A DNA stretch of 64,000 nt from Lacrimispora saccharolytica (GCA_016899975.1 JACJJN010000002.1:62001-126000); one strand, 5' to 3'. Shown: positions 25,429-35,040, counted from the first letter of the stretch. Made by a program: numbers and translations. Notes: a model not told the origin generated them from the letters alone.

Positions 25429-26207
25429 GAAAAAGAGAAAAAAGACATGTCTGGACCACACTGTTTGCGGGAATTGTGATCTTTCTGTGCCTGGTTCCGT
25501 TCCTTGTGGTGTTTGTGGGAGGATTCTGGCAGGAGGAGACGGGCGTTTCGGTACAGGCTTACTATGATGTCTTTCTTGGATCTCCCCGGTATCTGTTCCG
25601 TTTCTGGAGGAGCCTTGGCTTATGTCTCTGCATCACGGTAGGCCAGATCATCGTTTCGGTTATGGCGGGTTATGGATTCGCCAAATGTACGTTTCCGGGG
25701 AAAGGAGTCATGTATTTCTTCCTGATGATCCTGATGGTACTGCCGCTGCAGGTGACGCTGGTACCGAATTATATTATGCTGGACCAGATGGATCTGTTGG
25801 GAACGGACGGTGCTTTGATCCTGCCGGGAATCTTTGTCCCTCTGGGAACGTTTATTATCACCCAGAGCTTCCGGGCGGTTCCTGATGATGTGGTGGACGT
25901 TGCCCGGCTGGACGGCTGCGGACTGTGGCGGATCCTGCTGCAGGTGGCGGTTCCGATCGCAAAGGGAGGGATCGTCTGTGCAGGCCTCCTGGCGTTTCTG
26001 GATGCCTGGAATATGGTGGAACAGCCCATTGCTTATCTGAAAGATTTTACCAAGTATCCAATCTCTGTGGCGCTTGCCTATGTAACGCCCTCGGAGTCCG
26101 CAAGACAGTTCGTCTGCTGTGTTCTGGTCATGCTGCCGCCGTTGTTTCTGTTCTCCTGTTTCCACAGGGAAATGGTGGAAGGGATCGTGTTTGGAGAGGA
26201 GAAGTAG
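25425..26207 (+). CDS. Sugar ABC transporter permease (MalG-like)
   Basis: The 260-residue protein is the second CUT1 permease, with six membrane segments and the EAA loop DDVVDVARLDGCGLWRILLQVAVP (about 152-175, pattern shown in part). The LPLQVTLVPNYIML segment is characteristic of MalG-like subunits. Its start overlaps the MalF-like gene (ATGA), so the two are translationally coupled. It precedes the unrecognised membrane protein by 2 bp. Confidence 0.9.
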   Translation: MRKREKRHVWTTLFAGIVIFLCLVPFLVVFVGGFWQEETGVSVQAYYDVFLGSPRYLFRFWRSLGLCLCITVGQIIVSVMAGYGFAKCTFPGKGVMYFFLMILMVLPLQVTLVPNYIMLDQMDLLGTDGALILPGIFVPLGTFIITQSFRAVPDDVVDVARLDGCGLWRILLQVAVPIAKGGIVCAGLLAFLDAWNMVEQPIAYLKDFTKYPISVALAYVTPSESARQFVCCVLVMLPPLFLFSCFHREMVEGIVFGEEK

Positions 26208-26209
26208 TT

Positions 26210-27259
26210 ATGAAGAGGAAAGTAGTCTGTGTTGGTATTCTTGTATTCTGGGGTCTTGTGGTCTGCACGATTCTTTCCGTACGTATCGAGGAGCAGATGA
26301 CGATCCAGGCAATGAAAGTGGAGGCGAAGGAAGAACAGATCGAGCCGGGGTATTCCCGCCTGATGCTTCCTGCGGATGCACTGATCCAGGATGAGAACGG
26401 AACGCATCTGTATTTTGCAGAGACAGGAGACGGATGGGAGGAAGGAAACCGTGTGGTGGAGAGAGATCCATATAGGTATTCTGTGGAGGGAGACCGTATC
26501 GTACTGTTTGATTCGCTGGATCTGACGTCTTACATTCAATATGCTTCCAAGCCGGTGAAGGTGGGAGAACTGATCATGTGGTGCCGCACTTATCCGAAAG
26601 GTGAGGACTGTTATCTGGTCCTTGATCCCGGTGAGCCGGATCAGAGCCTGGAAGGATGGGGGACGGCTTCTGTGACGGAGGAAAGGGACGGCGCACTGCT
26701 GGTGTCCCTGGAGGGCAAACAGCCGTTTCTGGAAAGCCAGGCGAGAAGCGAACTTGGTTTTTCCAAGGAAAGCAGGGTATACAGCCTTGGGGATGTCCGG
26801 AAGCTTTTTGGAACCTTTCCGCTGCTGGCTGGGATGGCGGTGCTTTTGATCATGACGGTGATCCTGTGGGCACATTCGCTGCGTCTGACCAGGAACCTGC
26901 GGGAAAACCGGACGCTGCTGGCGGTCAACGCTGTCCTTGGCGGGGGCATGCTGTGGCTGTTCCGGTGTCTGGCGGATCAGGTAAAGCTCCCTTCGTCCCT
27001 GCTGCCGGCGGAAAATATTCTGGAGTTTGGACATTACGCAGAGGAATTCGGCGCGATTTTCCATGAACTGGAAGGGTTTTCCGCGGCTGCTGCCAGTGAG
27101 ACGCTGCGGGCGCTTCCGGTGAATCTGGCTCTGGCTGGCACGGTGGTTCTTGTGGGAATTGTTTTGATTTTTGTGCTGATTATTTTTGAGAGGAGAATTG
27201 TAAGCAGAGTATCGGAAATAATTTCTGCCGGTATGATTCATTTCCGGCAAAACAACTGA
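26210..27259 (+). CDS. Membrane protein of unknown function in the sugar ABC operon
   Basis: I do not recognise this 349-residue protein. It has an N-terminal membrane anchor (about 5-23), an extracytoplasmic beta-rich domain (about 25-190) with one notable segment LMLPADALIQDENGTHLYFA, and three further hydrophobic segments (about 203-223, 238-250 and 302-325). The layout suggests a membrane-fusion-like or sensor-like subunit with a large outside domain. It starts 2 bp after the second permease and is followed by a terminator, so it is the last gene of the transporter operon and probably acts with it. Confidence 0.6.
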   Translation: MKRKVVCVGILVFWGLVVCTILSVRIEEQMTIQAMKVEAKEEQIEPGYSRLMLPADALIQDENGTHLYFAETGDGWEEGNRVVERDPYRYSVEGDRIVLFDSLDLTSYIQYASKPVKVGELIMWCRTYPKGEDCYLVLDPGEPDQSLEGWGTASVTEERDGALLVSLEGKQPFLESQARSELGFSKESRVYSLGDVRKLFGTFPLLAGMAVLLIMTVILWAHSLRLTRNLRENRTLLAVNAVLGGGMLWLFRCLADQVKLPSSLLPAENILEFGHYAEEFGAIFHELEGFSAAAASETLRALPVNLALAGTVVLVGIVLIFVLIIFERRIVSRVSEIISAGMIHFRQNN

Positions 27260-27288
27260 TGTTTGCGGAGAGAATATGTCGCGTACAG

Positions 27289-27328
27289 GCGGTGTCTTGG
27301 AATGGAAAACTCCAGGACACCGCTTTTT
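27289..27328 (+). terminator. Terminator of the sugar ABC operon
   Basis: GCGGTGTCTTGGA (27289-27301) pairs with TCCAGGACACCGC (27311-27323) with one mismatch, followed by TTTTT. Confidence 0.9.
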
Positions 27329-27487
27329 GCTGTTCCTTTTTTGAAACTTGTTTTATGTATGTGCTGTATCAATGGGTCTGTTCCATATCATCTAAAAAAG
27401 AGGGAAAACCTCTCTAAAATTTTCCGTATTTTTTCCGGGAGCCTCATGATAAAATCGGAAAAGTAAATGCATCAGAAGGAGGACAAA

Positions 27488-29860
27488 ATGAGAGAACTTT
27501 CCTATCAGTATAAAAATCTGCCGATCCCGGGCGGCGGATATGTGACAGGTTTTATTTTCCATAAAAAGAAGAAAGGACTTCTGTATCTGAGAACCGATAT
27601 TGGAGGAACTTACCGCTTCGATCCGGAGCATCAGCGGTGGTGCAGCCTGATTTCCCATGTGACGCCGGAGGATTTGAGCGAGACGTTCCCGATCTCCGTG
27701 GCGCTGGATGATGATCGGCCGGAGCGGCTTTACATCGCCTGCGGAGAGAACCGGGAGAAGAGCGGCGTGCTGGCGATCTCGGAGGATTACGGCGAGACTT
27801 TCCGCTATGAGAAAATCCCGGTGATGATCCACGGAAATCTCAACGGACGCGGAACGGGAGAACGGCTGGCCGTAGACTGTATGGATTCCGACCGGCTCTG
27901 GTTTGCCAGCCAGCAGGAGGGACTCTGGACCAGCAAAGACCGGGGCGCGCACTGGGAAAAGTGCAGCGGACTTCCGGAAGAATATCTGACCTTTGCCGGA
28001 TGGGTCGGACAGACGCTGCTTGTGGGTACCGCCGGTGTGACGACGGCTCCCGAATCCGGAAAAAGAGGACACAGCCTGTATATCTCCGTCGATAGAGGCA
28101 GGACATTTGTTCTGCTGGAAGAGCCGGTAAGCCGTGAAATCGAGGGATGCCGGATGAACGGGCTGGTGGCGCAGAGATTCAGCGTGGATGAGAAGTATCT
28201 GTATGTGACGTTTGCGTCCACCGGAAGGAGATCCTATGTGCTGGAGAACGGCTACAGCTGTGATTCCGGAGACACCATTGACGGACGGATCGTCCGGTAT
28301 GCCATCGGTGCGGACGGTACCATCGGAGCGATGGAGGAGATTACGCCGGGCAGTGTCAGCGAAGTTACGGGGATCGGTCAGGAGCAGATCCGGCAGGGAG
28401 ATTCTCTGGAATATGGATTTTCCGGAATCAGCGCCTCACTGCAGACGTCGGGACTGGTGATCGCTTCGACGATCGTCAAGGATGACGGAGACAGTATTTT
28501 TCTGTCCGAAGATTACGGGACAACCTGGAAACAGATCCTGTTTGATCTCTTTGAGGGAAAGATTTCTTTCCGCGCTCCGTATATGCGGCCGGAGTGCAAT
28601 GGCGGTCATTCGCTGATCCACTGGCTCAGTGATCTTCAGATTGATCCGTTCTGCGACGACACGGCGTGGTTTAATACGGGAACGGGTGTGTTCCGGACGG
28701 AGAATCTGAAGGAGAAAGACTGCTGCTTTACCGATTGGTGCGACGGTCTGGAGGAGACAGTACACCTGAACGTCTACAGTATGCCGAAGGGCGACGTCCA
28801 GGTGATCGATATTCTCGGAGATCTTGGCGGTTTTGCCTTTGAGGATCTGGATCAGCCCTGCGGCAATTCTTTTGCCGACAGCGAGGGCAACCGGTATATC
28901 ACCTGTATCAATGCGGATTTTTCGGACGAGCATCCGGAGGATCTGGTTGTGACGCCGAGAGGAAACTGGAAGGGAAAGACAAAGGGCGGTCTGATCCTTT
29001 CCGAAGACCAGGGAAGAACGTTTACAAGGCTGGAACTTCCCTATGGACTGTCGGAGGATCTGGACGAGGCGTTCCGGAACATCGAGCAGCCGAATGTAAA
29101 TTCCGGATGGGCGGCATTGTCCCCGGACGGCAAGACCATCGTCTGGTCCGTGGCGGATGTGATCGAACTTCCGGTGAGCCGTATGCTGGTCAGCCAGGAC
29201 AGGGGAAAAACGTTCCGGATCGCGGAAGTATATCAGGCGGACGGGACGAAAAAAATCACAGGAAATGTCAAAGTCTTTTCTGACCGTGTGGACAGCAGTC
29301 TGTTTTACGGATTCGGGGATCATTCGGATTTCTATGTCAGCCGGGACGGCGGTCTGACGTTCCACGAAAAGAAGCTCCCCGCAGAATTTCCCTGTGTGGA
29401 TTTCGGAAAGATCGACTGTGCGAACAAGACGGAAGTACGGGGCGAGACAGGAAAATCCGGCGTCTTTTACCTGGCGCTTGCGGAGCAGGGACTCTGGAAG
29501 CTGCGGTATGACCGGGAGACAGAGGAAAACGGAGCAGAAGAGAAGATTACCGTGAAACGGCTGTCCGGCGAGGGCGACACGGTATTCTGTGTCGGACTTG
29601 GCGTTGGAAGACCCGGCGGCGATTATTATACGGAAGAAAAAGCGCTGTATGTCAGCGGCAGGATCGGCGGACATTACGGATTTTACCGGACGCTGGATGA
29701 GGGCAGAACCTTTGAGCGTCTGAACACCGACCGGCAGCAGTTTGGAGAGATCCACAGCATTGACGGAGACTGCCGTGTATTCGGAAGATTTTTCCTGGCG
29801 ACCGGTTCCAATGGAGTTCTGTATGGAGAGCCCAAGGAGCAGGAGAACAGAAAAGGCTGA
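27488..29860 (+). CDS. GH74-like xyloglucanase/BNR-repeat glycosidase, cytoplasmic
   Basis: The 790-residue protein begins PGGGYVTGFIFH, then LLYLRTDIGGTYRF, the hallmark start of GH74 enzymes where the Asp of RTDIGG is catalytic. Many BNR/Asp-box-like units follow (SEDYGETF, SVDRGRTF, SEDYGTTW, SEDQGRTF, SQDRGKTF, SRDGGLTF), consistent with two beta-propellers. No signal peptide is present, so it should act on imported oligosaccharides, cutting the glucan backbone of xyloglucan-type chains. ATG 27488 follows AAGGAGG. It sits between the sugar transporter operon and the GH31/GH29 frame, 40 bp upstream of the latter. Confidence 0.75.
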   Translation: MRELSYQYKNLPIPGGGYVTGFIFHKKKKGLLYLRTDIGGTYRFDPEHQRWCSLISHVTPEDLSETFPISVALDDDRPERLYIACGENREKSGVLAISEDYGETFRYEKIPVMIHGNLNGRGTGERLAVDCMDSDRLWFASQQEGLWTSKDRGAHWEKCSGLPEEYLTFAGWVGQTLLVGTAGVTTAPESGKRGHSLYISVDRGRTFVLLEEPVSREIEGCRMNGLVAQRFSVDEKYLYVTFASTGRRSYVLENGYSCDSGDTIDGRIVRYAIGADGTIGAMEEITPGSVSEVTGIGQEQIRQGDSLEYGFSGISASLQTSGLVIASTIVKDDGDSIFLSEDYGTTWKQILFDLFEGKISFRAPYMRPECNGGHSLIHWLSDLQIDPFCDDTAWFNTGTGVFRTENLKEKDCCFTDWCDGLEETVHLNVYSMPKGDVQVIDILGDLGGFAFEDLDQPCGNSFADSEGNRYITCINADFSDEHPEDLVVTPRGNWKGKTKGGLILSEDQGRTFTRLELPYGLSEDLDEAFRNIEQPNVNSGWAALSPDGKTIVWSVADVIELPVSRMLVSQDRGKTFRIAEVYQADGTKKITGNVKVFSDRVDSSLFYGFGDHSDFYVSRDGGLTFHEKKLPAEFPCVDFGKIDCANKTEVRGETGKSGVFYLALAEQGLWKLRYDRETEENGAEEKITVKRLSGEGDTVFCVGLGVGRPGGDYYTEEKALYVSGRIGGHYGFYRTLDEGRTFERLNTDRQQFGEIHSIDGDCRVFGRFFLATGSNGVLYGEPKEQENRKG

Positions 29861-29900
29861 AAGAATAAGGACATTCTACAGAAAAGAGGAGGAAACAATT

Positions 29901-32381
29901 ATGCATATGTATCAGGAAGGCTCCCGACTGATCCTGGCGGAAGGAAAAACTCAGGTCTGGATCGAACCCTGGGGTGAAAATTCCCTTCGCGTCCGTATGA
30001 CAGCAATGCCGAAGATGGACGACAACGACTGGGCGCTGACGGAGACGCCGAAGGAGACAAAGGCGGAAATTTCTTTTGAAACCATTGATACGACAGATCC
30101 CTGGTACCGCTCAGAGGAATATGCCCAATACCATCAGACCGGGACACAGGCTTCCCTGGTCAATGGAAAGATTACGGCGAAGGTTTCCCATGAGGGATGG
30201 ATCAGCTTTTACAACCAGAAGGGAGAGCTGCTGACAGAAGAATACTGGCGGACCCGTGACCGGATCAACCGATACTGTGTGCCCCTGAGAGTCACCGGCA
30301 GAGAACTGAAACCGATCCAGGGCACGGAGGAATTTGAGCTGACCGCACGGTTCGAGGCGTTTGACGACGAGAAGATTTTCGGAATGGGACAGTACCAGGA
30401 GAAGCATCTGAACAAAAAGGGTGCGGTGCTGGAGCTTGCCCACAGAAACAGCCAGGCAAGCGTTCCGTTTATGGTTTCCAGCAGAGGCTACGGTTTTCTC
30501 TGGAACAACCCGGCGATCGGTACAGCGGCGTTCGGAACCAACAAGACAGAGTGGCATGCCAAAAGTACGAAAAAGCTGGATTACTTTATCACAGCGGGCG
30601 ATACGCCGGCGGAAATCGAGGAGCAGTATTCGGCTGCAACAGGGCGTACCCCGATGATGCCGGAGTATGGTCTTGGATACTGGCAGTGCAAGCTGCGTTA
30701 CCGCACTCAGGACGAGCTTCTGGCGGTGGCGAGAGAGCACAAGAGAAGAGGCCTGCCGATGGATGCCATCGTCATCGATTTCTTCCACTGGACCAGACAG
30801 GGCGACTTCAAGTTTGAGCCGAGAGACTGGCCGGATCCGGAAGCAATGGTAAAAGAGCTGAAAGAGATGGGAATCGAGACGGTTGTCTCTGTCTGGCCGA
30901 CCATCGATGAGCGCAGCGAGAATTTCGGTACCATGAGTGAGATGGGCTATCTGGTCAATGCGGACCGCGGCAATCAGAACCATATGACATGGATGGGAAA
31001 TACGGTCTTCTATGATGCGACCCATCCGGGCGCACAGAAATTTGTGTGGGAGAAATGTAAGGAAAATTATTATAAGAAGGGCATCCGCTGCTTCTGGCTG
31101 GATGAGGCGGAGCCGGAATACGGCCCTTATGATTTTGACAATTACCGCTACTATGCGGGACCGGCGCTGCAGTGCAGCAACGTGTATCCGGTGGGATATG
31201 CGAAAGGCTTCTATGAAGGCCTGAAGGCGGAGGGAGAGAAGGATATCCTGAGCCTGGTGCGCTGCGCATGGGCGGGCAGCCAGAAATCCTTCAATCCCAT
31301 CCGCTTCCAGCCGGAGGAATGGGCGCAGACAGCCAAGGACTGCGGCTTCAAGTACCTCATCCTCACCACCAAGCACCACGACGGCTTCTGCCTGTGGGAC
31401 ACCAGGTATTCGGACTATAAGGTGACGGCTCCCGATTGTCCGTACCATGTGAGCGAGCATGCGGATCTGGTTAAGAGCATGTTCGACGCCTTCCGGGAAA
31501 AGGGACTGGGCATCGGCGCTTATTTCTCCAAGGCTGACTGGCACACCCCCTATTATCGCACCCCGGAGCTTCCGGACCCGAACCCTTCCGACCGCGGTCC
31601 CATGTACAGCCCCGCTGCGGAGCCGGAGCGCTGGGAAAACTTCGTCCAGTACACCAAAAACCAGGTCCTGGAGCTCTGCGAAGGTTACGGACCCATTGAC
31701 ATCCTTTGGTTTGACGCCGGATGGGTCTGCGCAAGTAACGGTCAGGATATCCGCTTGGGTGAGATTGTGGACGAAGCCCGGAAAATCCAGCCCGGCATCC
31801 TTTCGGTGGACCGCACCGTCGGCGGCCCTTACGAAAACTACGTGACCCCCGAAATGTGCGTGCCGGAAGAACCGCTGGGTGTGCCGTGGGAGAGCTGCCT
31901 CACCCTGGGGGCAGATTTTACCTATGAATACGCCGATCGGTACAAATCCCCCCGGGAGTTGGTGAACGCTCTGGTGGGCATCGTTGCGAAAGGCGGAAAC
32001 CTGGCACTGAACGTCAGCCCCCAGCCGGACGGCCGCATTCCGGTGGACGCCATGGACAGTCTGCGGGGCTTGGGCGAATGGCTTAAGGTCTACGGCGAAG
32101 CGATTTATGGCACCCGTGTCTGCGCGCCTTATCAGTCCGGGAATATTTCCTTTACCAGGAAGGGCGATGCGGTTTACGCTATCCGGCTGTTCCCCGTCGC
32201 CCAGGAATCGGTTGATTCCAAGCTGTTTATTCCTTACGCCGGCAAGGTCTCCAAGGTGACTATGCTGGACAGCGGCGAGGATGTATCCTTTGTTCCAGGT
32301 GAGGGCGGCATTACCGTCGCCGTGCCGGCAGGACGCCGCGGCGGCTCCGCGCCCATTGCACTGGTGTTCAAATTGCAGTAA
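29901..32381 (+). CDS. Chimeric GH31-GH29 reading frame (both domains truncated)
   Basis: The 826-codon frame joins parts of two glycosidases. Residues 1 to about 462 are a GH31 alpha-xylosidase-like enzyme up to RCAWAGSQ, with the nucleophile in FWLDEAEPEYG (Asp401). The next GH31 block, which carries the acid/base aspartate, and the C-terminal sandwich domains are missing. From about residue 463 (FNPIRFQPEEW) it is a GH29 alpha-L-fucosidase, with KHHDGFCLWD and the nucleophile in LWFDAGW (Asp605), lacking its first 45-60 residues including the usual HWG segment. The second half uses noticeably more C-ending codons. It most likely arose by a deletion that fused neighbouring genes. Activity of either half is doubtful. 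GAGGAGG precedes the ATG. Confidence 0.8.
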   Translation: MHMYQEGSRLILAEGKTQVWIEPWGENSLRVRMTAMPKMDDNDWALTETPKETKAEISFETIDTTDPWYRSEEYAQYHQTGTQASLVNGKITAKVSHEGWISFYNQKGELLTEEYWRTRDRINRYCVPLRVTGRELKPIQGTEEFELTARFEAFDDEKIFGMGQYQEKHLNKKGAVLELAHRNSQASVPFMVSSRGYGFLWNNPAIGTAAFGTNKTEWHAKSTKKLDYFITAGDTPAEIEEQYSAATGRTPMMPEYGLGYWQCKLRYRTQDELLAVAREHKRRGLPMDAIVIDFFHWTRQGDFKFEPRDWPDPEAMVKELKEMGIETVVSVWPTIDERSENFGTMSEMGYLVNADRGNQNHMTWMGNTVFYDATHPGAQKFVWEKCKENYYKKGIRCFWLDEAEPEYGPYDFDNYRYYAGPALQCSNVYPVGYAKGFYEGLKAEGEKDILSLVRCAWAGSQKSFNPIRFQPEEWAQTAKDCGFKYLILTTKHHDGFCLWDTRYSDYKVTAPDCPYHVSEHADLVKSMFDAFREKGLGIGAYFSKADWHTPYYRTPELPDPNPSDRGPMYSPAAEPERWENFVQYTKNQVLELCEGYGPIDILWFDAGWVCASNGQDIRLGEIVDEARKIQPGILSVDRTVGGPYENYVTPEMCVPEEPLGVPWESCLTLGADFTYEYADRYKSPRELVNALVGIVAKGGNLALNVSPQPDGRIPVDAMDSLRGLGEWLKVYGEAIYGTRVCAPYQSGNISFTRKGDAVYAIRLFPVAQESVDSKLFIPYAGKVSKVTMLDSGEDVSFVPGEGGITVAVPAGRRGGSAPIALVFKLQ

Positions 32382-32415
32382 ATTGATAAGGAGCGCGGCT
32401 TTTTCTGAAAAAATA

Positions 32416-32478
32416 CCCCGGGGAAATCTGAACAGCAGACTGTCTAAGTTTAGCTGTCCGGATTTCTCCGGGGATTTT
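32416..32478. terminator. Bidirectional terminator after the chimeric glycosidase gene
   Basis: CCCCGGGGAAATC (32416-32428) pairs with GATTTCTCCGGGG (32461-32473) with one wobble. A-rich sequence lies before it and ATTTTCT after it, so it serves both the glycosidase gene and the convergent small membrane protein gene. Confidence 0.8.
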
Positions 32479-32533
32479 CTGTTGTGAAGCAACTATGGTC
32501 TTCGGTGTTTGTTTGAAAAGTGCGTTCTACGGA

Positions 32534-32842
32534 TTAACGCTTAACGCTGTGCATCCCCTGATCCTGATTTTTGCCGACAAAGACAGGAATACAGTTCAAA
32601 AGAATGATGAAAACGGCATATCCGCATAAAACAGGGAATATGGGTGGAATAACATCCGATAAGGCAGCCCAGTCTCCGTTCAGAATCCAGCGGTAAATCT
32701 GGTGATACCACAGTAACAGCGTGAACACCATGAATATAATGGCAGCGGCTGCGGACCAGATCTTGTTCCGGCTTTTTCTGAATGCAAAGATCCATGTCAT
32801 CAAAGTCAATAAGATACTGAATGCGCCTGTAAAAATCCACAT
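32534..32842 (-). CDS. Small membrane protein of unknown function
   Basis: The 102-residue protein has three hydrophobic segments (about 3-20, 28-45 and 67-90) separated by short charged loops (FRKSRNK; YRWILNGDW). No family is recognised. The start follows AAAGGGG on the minus strand. It lies 65 bp downstream of the NCS2 permease on the same strand with no terminator between them, so it may be co-transcribed. Confidence 0.55.
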   Translation of the reverse strand: MWIFTGAFSILLTLMTWIFAFRKSRNKIWSAAAAIIFMVFTLLLWYHQIYRWILNGDWAALSDVIPPIFPVLCGYAVFIILLNCIPVFVGKNQDQGMHSVKR

Positions 32843-32907
32843 ACGTTTGTCCCCCTTTATTCATGAAAAAATCACTTCACAACGAGCATCGGTACCGGCA
32901 GTATTGA

Positions 32908-34263
32908 TCAGTTACGATTGCCGGAAGGTTTATCCTTTGGAAGGATTACATTCAACAGGATCGCTGCCAGAGTAGCAACTACAACCGGAGATTTTCCGAA
33001 GATCATGGTTACCCACTCCGGGAAAGCTGCCAGAGACGCAGGGGTCTGGGAGATTCCCATGCCAAGCGCAACGGAAAGACCAACAATCGAGGAATTGCGG
33101 AAGGTCATTTCCTGGCGCATGATCAGCTTGATTCCGGTCATGGCAATGGAGGCGAACACGGAGATCGTCGCACCGCCGAGGACACACTGGGGAATCGTGG
33201 TGAGCAGCGCCGAGAATTTCGGGAAAAATCCGGCGATCAGCATGATAACGGCTGCAAGACCAAGGACACAGCGGTTGACTACCTTTGTTGTGGTGACAAT
33301 GCCGACGTTCTGGCTGTAAGTCGCCGTTGGCAGTCCGCCAATCAGCGCGCACAGGATATTGGTAATACCGTACATCAGGATACCGCCCTGAAGTTCCTTG
33401 TTCTGCGGCTCACGGTTCATGCTTCCGACGGTGGTTGCCGAGAAATCGCCGATCGCCTGGATGGAGTTGATCGCGAACAGAAGACCGATCGCAATGCATG
33501 CGGACGGCTCAAACTTTACGCCAAAGTGGATCGGCAGCGGCGCCTGGAACACACCGGCGGAGGAAATGCCGGAAAGGTCCACCAGTCCAAGACAGGCGGC
33601 GAAGGCATAACCTGCGATAATTCCCACCAGGATCGAGGCAAGCTTCAGAGTTCCCTTGGCAAAATGGTTCAGTCCTACGACAACAACCAGGGTAAACAGA
33701 GCGGCAAGCCAGTTTTTCCAGGAACCGTAATCCGGATTGGAGGTTCCTCCTGCCATGTAATTGATCGCAGTGGGGTACAGGGAAAGTCCGATGGTGAAGA
33801 CGACCGTGCCGGTTACCAGCGGAGGGAACAGTACACGGATCTTACGGATGAAGATACCGACGAGCAGCGCGACACAGCCTCCGACAATCTGGGCGCCGAG
33901 GATCGTCGCGATGTCAAAACTTTCAGCGATCGCCTGCATGCTTGGCACGTAAGCAAAGCTGATACCCATAATGACCGGCAGTGAAGCGCCAAGCTGGAAT
34001 TTCTGGGTACGGACGAAGGGAAACAGCTGCAGCAGTGTGCTGAGTGCGGATGCGATCAGAGCGGCCTGGATCAAGATGACCCTGTCGCGGTCGCTGACCT
34101 GAGCAACGCCTGCAACGATGATCGCCGGCGTTACGCATCCCACGATCGCGGCGACTACATGCTGGAGCGCCAACGGCAGAGCCTGTCCGAAGCCTGGCAC
34201 GCCGTTAAGGTCAAAGACAGAAGCGTGGCTTCTGCCGGAAGATGAATGGTTTGATTTCGACAT
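32908..34263 (-). CDS. NCS2 family nucleobase permease
   Basis: The 451-residue protein has about 12-14 hydrophobic segments and NCS2 motifs: LQHVVAAIVG near the N-terminus, NSIQAIGDFSATTVG, and NREPQNKELQGG in the conserved substrate region. The family takes up xanthine, uric acid or uracil with protons or sodium. The pattern resembles the xanthine/uric acid branch (PbuX-like) more than UraA, but I am not sure. ATG 34261-34263 follows AGGAGG. No purine riboswitch was recognised in the about 200 bp upstream. Confidence 0.88.
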   Translation of the reverse strand: MSKSNHSSSGRSHASVFDLNGVPGFGQALPLALQHVVAAIVGCVTPAIIVAGVAQVSDRDRVILIQAALIASALSTLLQLFPFVRTQKFQLGASLPVIMGISFAYVPSMQAIAESFDIATILGAQIVGGCVALLVGIFIRKIRVLFPPLVTGTVVFTIGLSLYPTAINYMAGGTSNPDYGSWKNWLAALFTLVVVVGLNHFAKGTLKLASILVGIIAGYAFAACLGLVDLSGISSAGVFQAPLPIHFGVKFEPSACIAIGLLFAINSIQAIGDFSATTVGSMNREPQNKELQGGILMYGITNILCALIGGLPTATYSQNVGIVTTTKVVNRCVLGLAAVIMLIAGFFPKFSALLTTIPQCVLGGATISVFASIAMTGIKLIMRQEMTFRNSSIVGLSVALGMGISQTPASLAAFPEWVTMIFGKSPVVVATLAAILLNVILPKDKPSGNRN

Positions 34264-34421
34264 AATATCCTCCTGATTATTACTTGCCAGGGACATCATC
34301 TGTCCGCGGCATATGTATTACTCTTATACTTTACACAATCTTTATAAAAATTGCAATTTTTTTTTAGACATCGATGGCGATATACCAAACGCGTTATGGA
34401 AAATTCCAAGTTCCCGGATAA

Positions 34422-34454
34422 GAAAAAAGCGGTCAATCATATAGACTAACCGCT
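34422..34454 (-). terminator. Terminator of the PadR-DUF1700 operon
   Basis: On the minus strand AGCGGTTA (34454-34447) pairs with TGACCGCT (34435-34428), followed by TTTTTTC. Confidence 0.8.
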
Positions 34455-34468
34455 GTATGTGATACACA

Positions 34469-35035
34469 TTAAATTGACAAATCAGATTTTGTCTTGCTGA
34501 CTTTTTTGCAGTAGTTGACTAATAACTTCCAGCAGCCACGGCCTGCGAGATAGAGTAATACTCCAACTACAAGTGCAACCACAAATTCTGCTATAGGATT
34601 TAATTCCATGATACCAGTGAACACTCCCATATTTTCCATATAAGGTAATCCGAGATTTAAAATATAGTCAACCATTTTTATTGCCATTAAAATCGGACTG
34701 GCAATACCGCAGACAATCAATACTGGAGCCATAATTACAAGACACGGAATAACAAACATTCCAGAAAAACCGACAATGCTATAAAATGCACAGACAGTTA
34801 AAAATCTGTTCCAGCTAAATCCGCTTTTATTTGACAGCAAATCACCAAGATATGCTTTTGCAAGGTCTTTTGGCTTTCCTAATCTTTCCAAAATTTGTTC
34901 CGATATAAGATTGTCACTTTCCATTTCTAAGATAGAGCCTTTTATCTCTTTTACAATATCCATTCTTTCTGAAGTTGGAAGTGGCTTTAAACATTTATCA
35001 ACAGTATCTAAGTATTTTTCAAATGCAGCGTTCAT
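34469..35035 (-). CDS. DUF1700/HAAS-domain membrane protein
   Basis: The 188-residue protein starts with a helical domain (about 1-65: FEKYLDTVDKCLKPLP, then ERLGKPKDLAKAYL) typical of HAAS/DUF1700 proteins, and continues with two or three membrane segments (about 75-115 and 145-165). These proteins are regularly found with PadR regulators, as here, where the padR-like gene ends 5 bp upstream. They are thought to act in membrane or envelope stress responses, but the mechanism is not known. Its codons are more A/T-rich than those of most neighbours. Confidence 0.8.
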   Translation of the reverse strand: MNAAFEKYLDTVDKCLKPLPTSERMDIVKEIKGSILEMESDNLISEQILERLGKPKDLAKAYLGDLLSNKSGFSWNRFLTVCAFYSIVGFSGMFVIPCLVIMAPVLIVCGIASPILMAIKMVDYILNLGLPYMENMGVFTGIMELNPIAEFVVALVVGVLLYLAGRGCWKLLVNYCKKVSKTKSDLSI

Positions 35036-35040
35036 GAGTT

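Noticed and set aside
30111-32492. A 793-codon open frame on the minus strand across the glycosidase chimera
   Set aside because: It is the antisense shadow of the GH31-GH29 frame, has no ribosome-binding site and its sequence resembles no protein.
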